Shown here piece after piece: positions 5,738 through 8,735 of a stretch of DNA of 8,735 bases (its first letter is position 1; each line of letters starts with the position of its first letter). This DNA is from Trueperaceae bacterium (GTDB lineage: Bacteria > Deinococcota > Deinococci > Deinococcales > Trueperaceae): contig SLSQ01000273.1 in the NCBI GenBank assembly GCA_007130355.1, positions 1-8,735 of the forward strand, given 5' to 3'. A model generated the notes under the pieces. It did not search any database and was not told the origin of the DNA. It saw only the letters and a list, made by a program, of their open reading frames with translations. A program made the translations under genes and the position numbers.

Positions 5738-8735
5738 GCGTCCGGGCGGCGCGCGCGGCGACGGCGGTCTGGCTGATCGTTCTGGCGACCCTGCTCGGGA
5801 CGGCGGCGGCGCAGACGGTGCGGATCGACACGCACGACGACCCGAACGCCCGCCTGGAGCTGCGCACGGTCGTGCTGCCGGGGGGCGAGGAGCGCACCTA
5901 CTACCGGATCGAGGCGGAGCGGGTGACCGTCCGCACCGACGAGGCCACCCTGATCGCCTCCCGCATCGAGTTCGACCCCGACCTGGGCGAGGTCCGGATC
6001 CTCGGCCTCGGCCGGGTCGAACGGGCCGACGAGACGCTGATCGGCGAGGACCTGACCGTGTCGCTGCGCGACGGCCGGCTGGACGGCACGCAGGTGCTGG
6101 TGATCACCGGCTCGGTCGAGGTGCGCGGCGAACGGGCGCAACGGGTCGAGGGGCGCATCCGCCTGCTGGAGGGCGCGTTCGGGCCGTGCGCCCGCTGCGG
6201 GCAGGAGGTCGAGGACTTCTCGTTCCGGGCCGAACGGATCGAGGTGCTGCCCGGCGACCGCCTGATCGCCTGGGAGGCGCAGGTGCTGATCCGCGACCGG
6301 CCGGTCCTGAACCTGCCGCTGCTGGTGCTGCCGATCGCCGAACCGTCGCGCATCCCGCGCCTGGAGGTCCGCAGCGGCGACGCGCGCGCCCCGTCGGAGG
6401 TGCGGCTCGACTGGCCGTACGTGTCGGGCCCGAACGCGTACGGGACCTTCTCGGCCCGCTGGCTGGCCGACGTCGACCCCGACCGGGGCGGGTTCTTCGA
6501 CGGGAACCTGCTGGGCGGCCGGCCGGTGCGGTCGTACCTGGCGCTGGCGGTCGACCACCGTTTCTACGACGACCGCGGCTCCGGTCGGATCGAGGCGTCG
6601 TACCGTCCGCCCCTCGCCGAGCACCTGAACCGCGAGGCGAGCGAGTCCCGGATCCGGCTCGAGGCGACCTACCGCACCGACGCGCAGGCGGTCGGGCCGG
6701 AGGTGCGGCTGCGGGTGGGCCGCGACGACGCGACCCGGCGCGACCTGCTCGAGATCGAGGCCGAGGTGGCCGAGACGGTCGAGGGCGTGCGGTTCGCGGT
6801 GTCGTCGCGCCTGCCGGTGGCCACCTCGCCCGAGGCGGTGCGCGCCCCGAGCTGGGACGGGCCGTCGTCGGCGCGGTCCGAGCCGCTGCGCCTGCGGGTC
6901 GATGCGGACGCGGCGCTGCCGCTCGAGGTCGGTCCGTTCCGGCTCGAGGCGGCGGCGCTGGACCTTGGCGCGTTCCAGGACGCGCCCGATCCGACCCACC
7001 GAGGGGTGGCCGGCCGGACGCAGGTGACCGGCGGCCGCTTCGCGGTGCGGCACCGGGTGGTGCTGCCGCGCGCCCGCCTGACCGACTGGCTCGAGCTGGA
7101 CGGCCGCAACGACTTCCAGGGCCGCTACTACGGTTCGGGCGAGCGTCAGGTGGCGTGGCGGGCGGAGGCGCGTTCGGTGGCGCGGTTCGGGTCGGCCGGG
7201 TCGTTCGAGCTGCGCTTCGCGCGCAATGCGGCGGAGGGCGAGACGCCGTTCGCCTTCGACCGGATCGCGCTCCGCACCCGCAGCGAGCTGCGTGCCGCGT
7301 TGGACCTGCGGCCGTTCGACGGTCTGCGCCTGCGGGCCGAGGCCGGGTACGTGCTCGAGGACGACCGCCGCCCCGACGAGCTGGGCCTCGCCCCCACCCG
7401 TGTGCGGATCGACGCCTTCACGAACGTGCCGGCCCTGTCGCTCTCGCTCACGCACGACGCCGACCCTGCCGAGGGCGATCCGGGCACGCTGCGGGCGGAG
7501 GCGGGCGTGCGGTTCGGGGCCGGCCGCTTCGAGGCGCGCACCGACCTGAGCGGCCTTTGGGACATCGACCCGTCGGTGCCGGGCGGGCCGGACGGTGCGC
7601 CGGAGCGGGACCGCACCCGCGCGAACGGCACGGTCCAGGTCGGCGCCCGCGACCTGGCGTCGCTGCGGCTGGAGGCGGGGATCGAGGCGGAACCGGCGGA
7701 CGAGGAGCGCGGCGTCTGGACGCCGGCGGTGGCGACGGTGACGCTCGGGACCCTGAGCGACCGCGAGCCGTGGCCGGGCCTCGAGGCACGCGTCGAGTGG
7801 GATCCGAACGACGGCGAACTGCTGCGCGCCGGCTACCTGTTCGCGGCCGACGCCGGACCGGTCCGGGTCGAGATCGAGGAACGGTTCGGCCCCGAAGGCG
7901 GACCGGTCGGCACGCACCGCCTGACCGCCCGCTACCGCGGCGTGGTCCGTGCCACGGTCGAAGGGGTGCCGCTGCTGCCGGCCGACGCGCTCGGGCTGGC
8001 GCCCGATCCGGAGGCGGTCCGCCGGGTGGCGCTGCGGGTCGAGGACGACGGCGAGACGGCCGGCGTACGCTTCCGGGCGGAGGTGCGCACCCGGATCGCG
8101 CCGACCGACGAGGGGCACGAGCGCCGCGACACCCTGTTCGAGGCGCGCGTGCGCCTGGCCGACCGGGCGTTCGGCGAGGGGCGGGTGCGGCTGACCGCCG
8201 ACGCCTTCGTCGACCTGCCGCTGCCGGACGACGCCCTCGACGTCGCCTGGCTGCGGCGCGCCAACCTGGAGGCGGGGCTGGACCTGTTCGGCGTGGTCGG
8301 TCTGCAGGGCACCTTCGGCTACCGCGCCACCTTCGACGCCGGCGAGCAGGAGGTCCGGAGCGGGCGCCTGACCCTCGACGAGGTGGCGCTGTCGGTCCGA
8401 CCGACGCGCGACCTCACGGTCGGCGCGGCGTGGAACGACGTCTGGGAGCTGGTCGACGACGATCCGGGCGAGTTCGGGATCGACGCCCGTCCGCGCTTCT
8501 TCCTGACCTGGGACCGCTGCTGCTGGGCTCTGTACACCAGTTGGGACTCCCGCAGCGGCGAGCTGGTGATCACGCTCGGCGCGCCCGGCGAGACGGACGG
8601 ACTGCAGTTCTCGCTCGACGACGGTCCAGAGCTGCCGGCGCCGGGCGGCGCGGACGGGACCGGCGCGGACGGGACCGGCGCGGACGGGACCGGCGCGGAC
8701 GGGACCGGCGCGGACGGGACCGGCGCGGACGGGAC
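5734..8735 (+). CDS. lptD: LptD/OstA-like outer-membrane transport protein, C-terminus beyond window
   Basis: The frame is open from GTG 5734 to the right edge, 1000 complete codons without a stop. Residues 1-26 form a signal peptide: Arg4 and Arg7, a hydrophobic core, and cleavage after Ala-Ala-Ala before Gln27. Residues about 40-150 resemble the OstA/LptA jellyroll. Cys152 and Cys155 (PCARC) are followed by FSFRAERIEVLPGDRLIAW and RPVLNLPLLVLPI, which parallels the LptD segment where Cys173 of E. coli sits. DWPYVSGPNAYGTF (about 227-240) resembles the start of the LptD barrel. Strand-rich sequence continues to about 970 and includes RCCW with adjacent Cys929-Cys930, as in classical LptD. 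No other cysteines are seen. Role inferred: outer-membrane exit of the lipid transport bridge fed by the two upstream permeases. It is longer than E. coli LptD (784 residues). The tail from about 968 becomes Pro/Gly-rich and then a Gly-Ala-Asp-Gly-Thr repeat. The start overlaps the preceding stop as GTGA. Confidence 0.85.
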   Translation, partial: MSVRAARAATAVWLIVLATLLGTAAAQTVRIDTHDDPNARLELRTVVLPGGEERTYYRIEAERVTVRTDEATLIASRIEFDPDLGEVRILGLGRVERADETLIGEDLTVSLRDGRLDGTQVLVITGSVEVRGERAQRVEGRIRLLEGAFGPCARCGQEVEDFSFRAERIEVLPGDRLIAWEAQVLIRDRPVLNLPLLVLPIAEPSRIPRLEVRSGDARAPSEVRLDWPYVSGPNAYGTFSARWLADVDPDRGGFFDGNLLGGRPVRSYLALAVDHRFYDDRGSGRIEASYRPPLAEHLNREASESRIRLEATYRTDAQAVGPEVRLRVGRDDATRRDLLEIEAEVAETVEGVRFAVSSRLPVATSPEAVRAPSWDGPSSARSEPLRLRVDADAALPLEVGPFRLEAAALDLGAFQDAPDPTHRGVAGRTQVTGGRFAVRHRVVLPRARLTDWLELDGRNDFQGRYYGSGERQVAWRAEARSVARFGSAGSFELRFARNAAEGETPFAFDRIALRTRSELRAALDLRPFDGLRLRAEAGYVLEDDRRPDELGLAPTRVRIDAFTNVPALSLSLTHDADPAEGDPGTLRAEAGVRFGAGRFEARTDLSGLWDIDPSVPGGPDGAPERDRTRANGTVQVGARDLASLRLEAGIEAEPADEERGVWTPAVATVTLGTLSDREPWPGLEARVEWDPNDGELLRAGYLFAADAGPVRVEIEERFGPEGGPVGTHRLTARYRGVVRATVEGVPLLPADALGLAPDPEAVRRVALRVEDDGETAGVRFRAEVRTRIAPTDEGHERRDTLFEARVRLADRAFGEGRVRLTADAFVDLPLPDDALDVAWLRRANLEAGLDLFGVVGLQGTFGYRATFDAGEQEVRSGRLTLDEVALSVRPTRDLTVGAAWNDVWELVDDDPGEFGIDARPRFFLTWDRCCWALYTSWDSRSGELVITLGAPGETDGLQFSLDDGPELPAPGGADGTGADGTGADGTGADGTGADGTGADG
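8647..8735 (+). repeat. Perfect 15-bp tandem repeat encoding Gly-Ala-Asp-Gly-Thr, reaching the window edge
   Basis: The unit GGCGCGGACGGGACC begins at 8647, 8662, 8677, 8692, 8707 and 8722. Five copies are complete and the sixth lacks only its last base because the window ends. All copies are identical at every base. The unit is five codons long, so copy number can change without a frameshift. It lies in frame at the C-terminal end of the LptD-like protein, after the last recognisable barrel strand. The total copy number is unknown because the repeat runs off the edge. Confidence 0.97.

Noticed and set aside
5689..8118. Minus-strand open frame of about 800 codons opposite the LptD-like gene
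   Set aside because: It translates to repetitive Arg/Gln/His/Pro/Val-rich sequence with no domain pattern. Long antisense frames are expected in DNA this GC-rich, and the plus strand shows clear LptD features.

Overview
This is very GC-rich bacterial DNA (by eye above 70 percent G+C), almost entirely coding. It holds two divergent gene clusters that meet at a 155-bp promoter region (3460-3614). At least five of the seven genes start with GTG, and most junctions within each cluster are 4-nt GTGA/ATGA overlaps. The LptF/LptG permeases and LptD-like protein imply a diderm cell envelope. The TrmB C-terminal extension, the DUF4388 protein, the GTG starts and the -10 boxes lying 6-7 nt upstream of start codons fit the Deinococcota (Deinococcus/Truepera-like). 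That placement is an inference from style and gene content, not a proven assignment.

Leftward cluster (minus strand, transcribed from 3459 towards 1): a nitrilase-superfamily carbon-nitrogen hydrolase, then a DUF4388 (PATAN-like) protein with a predicted winged helix, then the tRNA m7G46 methyltransferase TrmB with a long C-terminal extension, then a PgeF/YfiH-family protein cut by the left edge. The junctions are a 4-nt ATGA overlap, a 4-nt GTGA overlap and a 2-nt gap, so this is very probably one operon of translationally coupled genes. The four products share no obvious pathway: the mix is nitrile/amide hydrolysis, possible signalling, tRNA modification and peptidoglycan-precursor or nucleoside quality control.

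Rightward cluster (plus strand, from 3615 to the right edge): two LptF/LptG-family inner-membrane permeases followed by an LptD/OstA-like outer-membrane protein of at least 1000 residues. Both junctions are GTGA overlaps. Together they supply the inner-membrane permease pair and the outer-membrane translocon of a lipopolysaccharide-type transport bridge. The ATPase LptB, LptC and LptA are not in the window. The LptD-like protein has only four cysteines: a CxxC in the N-terminal domain and an adjacent CC near the end of the barrel, matching the disulfide layout of classical LptD. It ends, as far as visible, in a perfect 15-bp tandem repeat encoding Gly-Ala-Asp-Gly-Thr that runs off the window.

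The divergent region carries two TANGCT boxes facing opposite ways, each just upstream of a GTG start, which suggests leaderless transcripts on both sides. It also carries five copies of a 14-bp direct repeat and a perfect 8-bp dyad beside the rightward promoter. No RNA genes, insertion sequences, CRISPR arrays or terminators were found, and no stretch longer than 300 bases lacks a gene.
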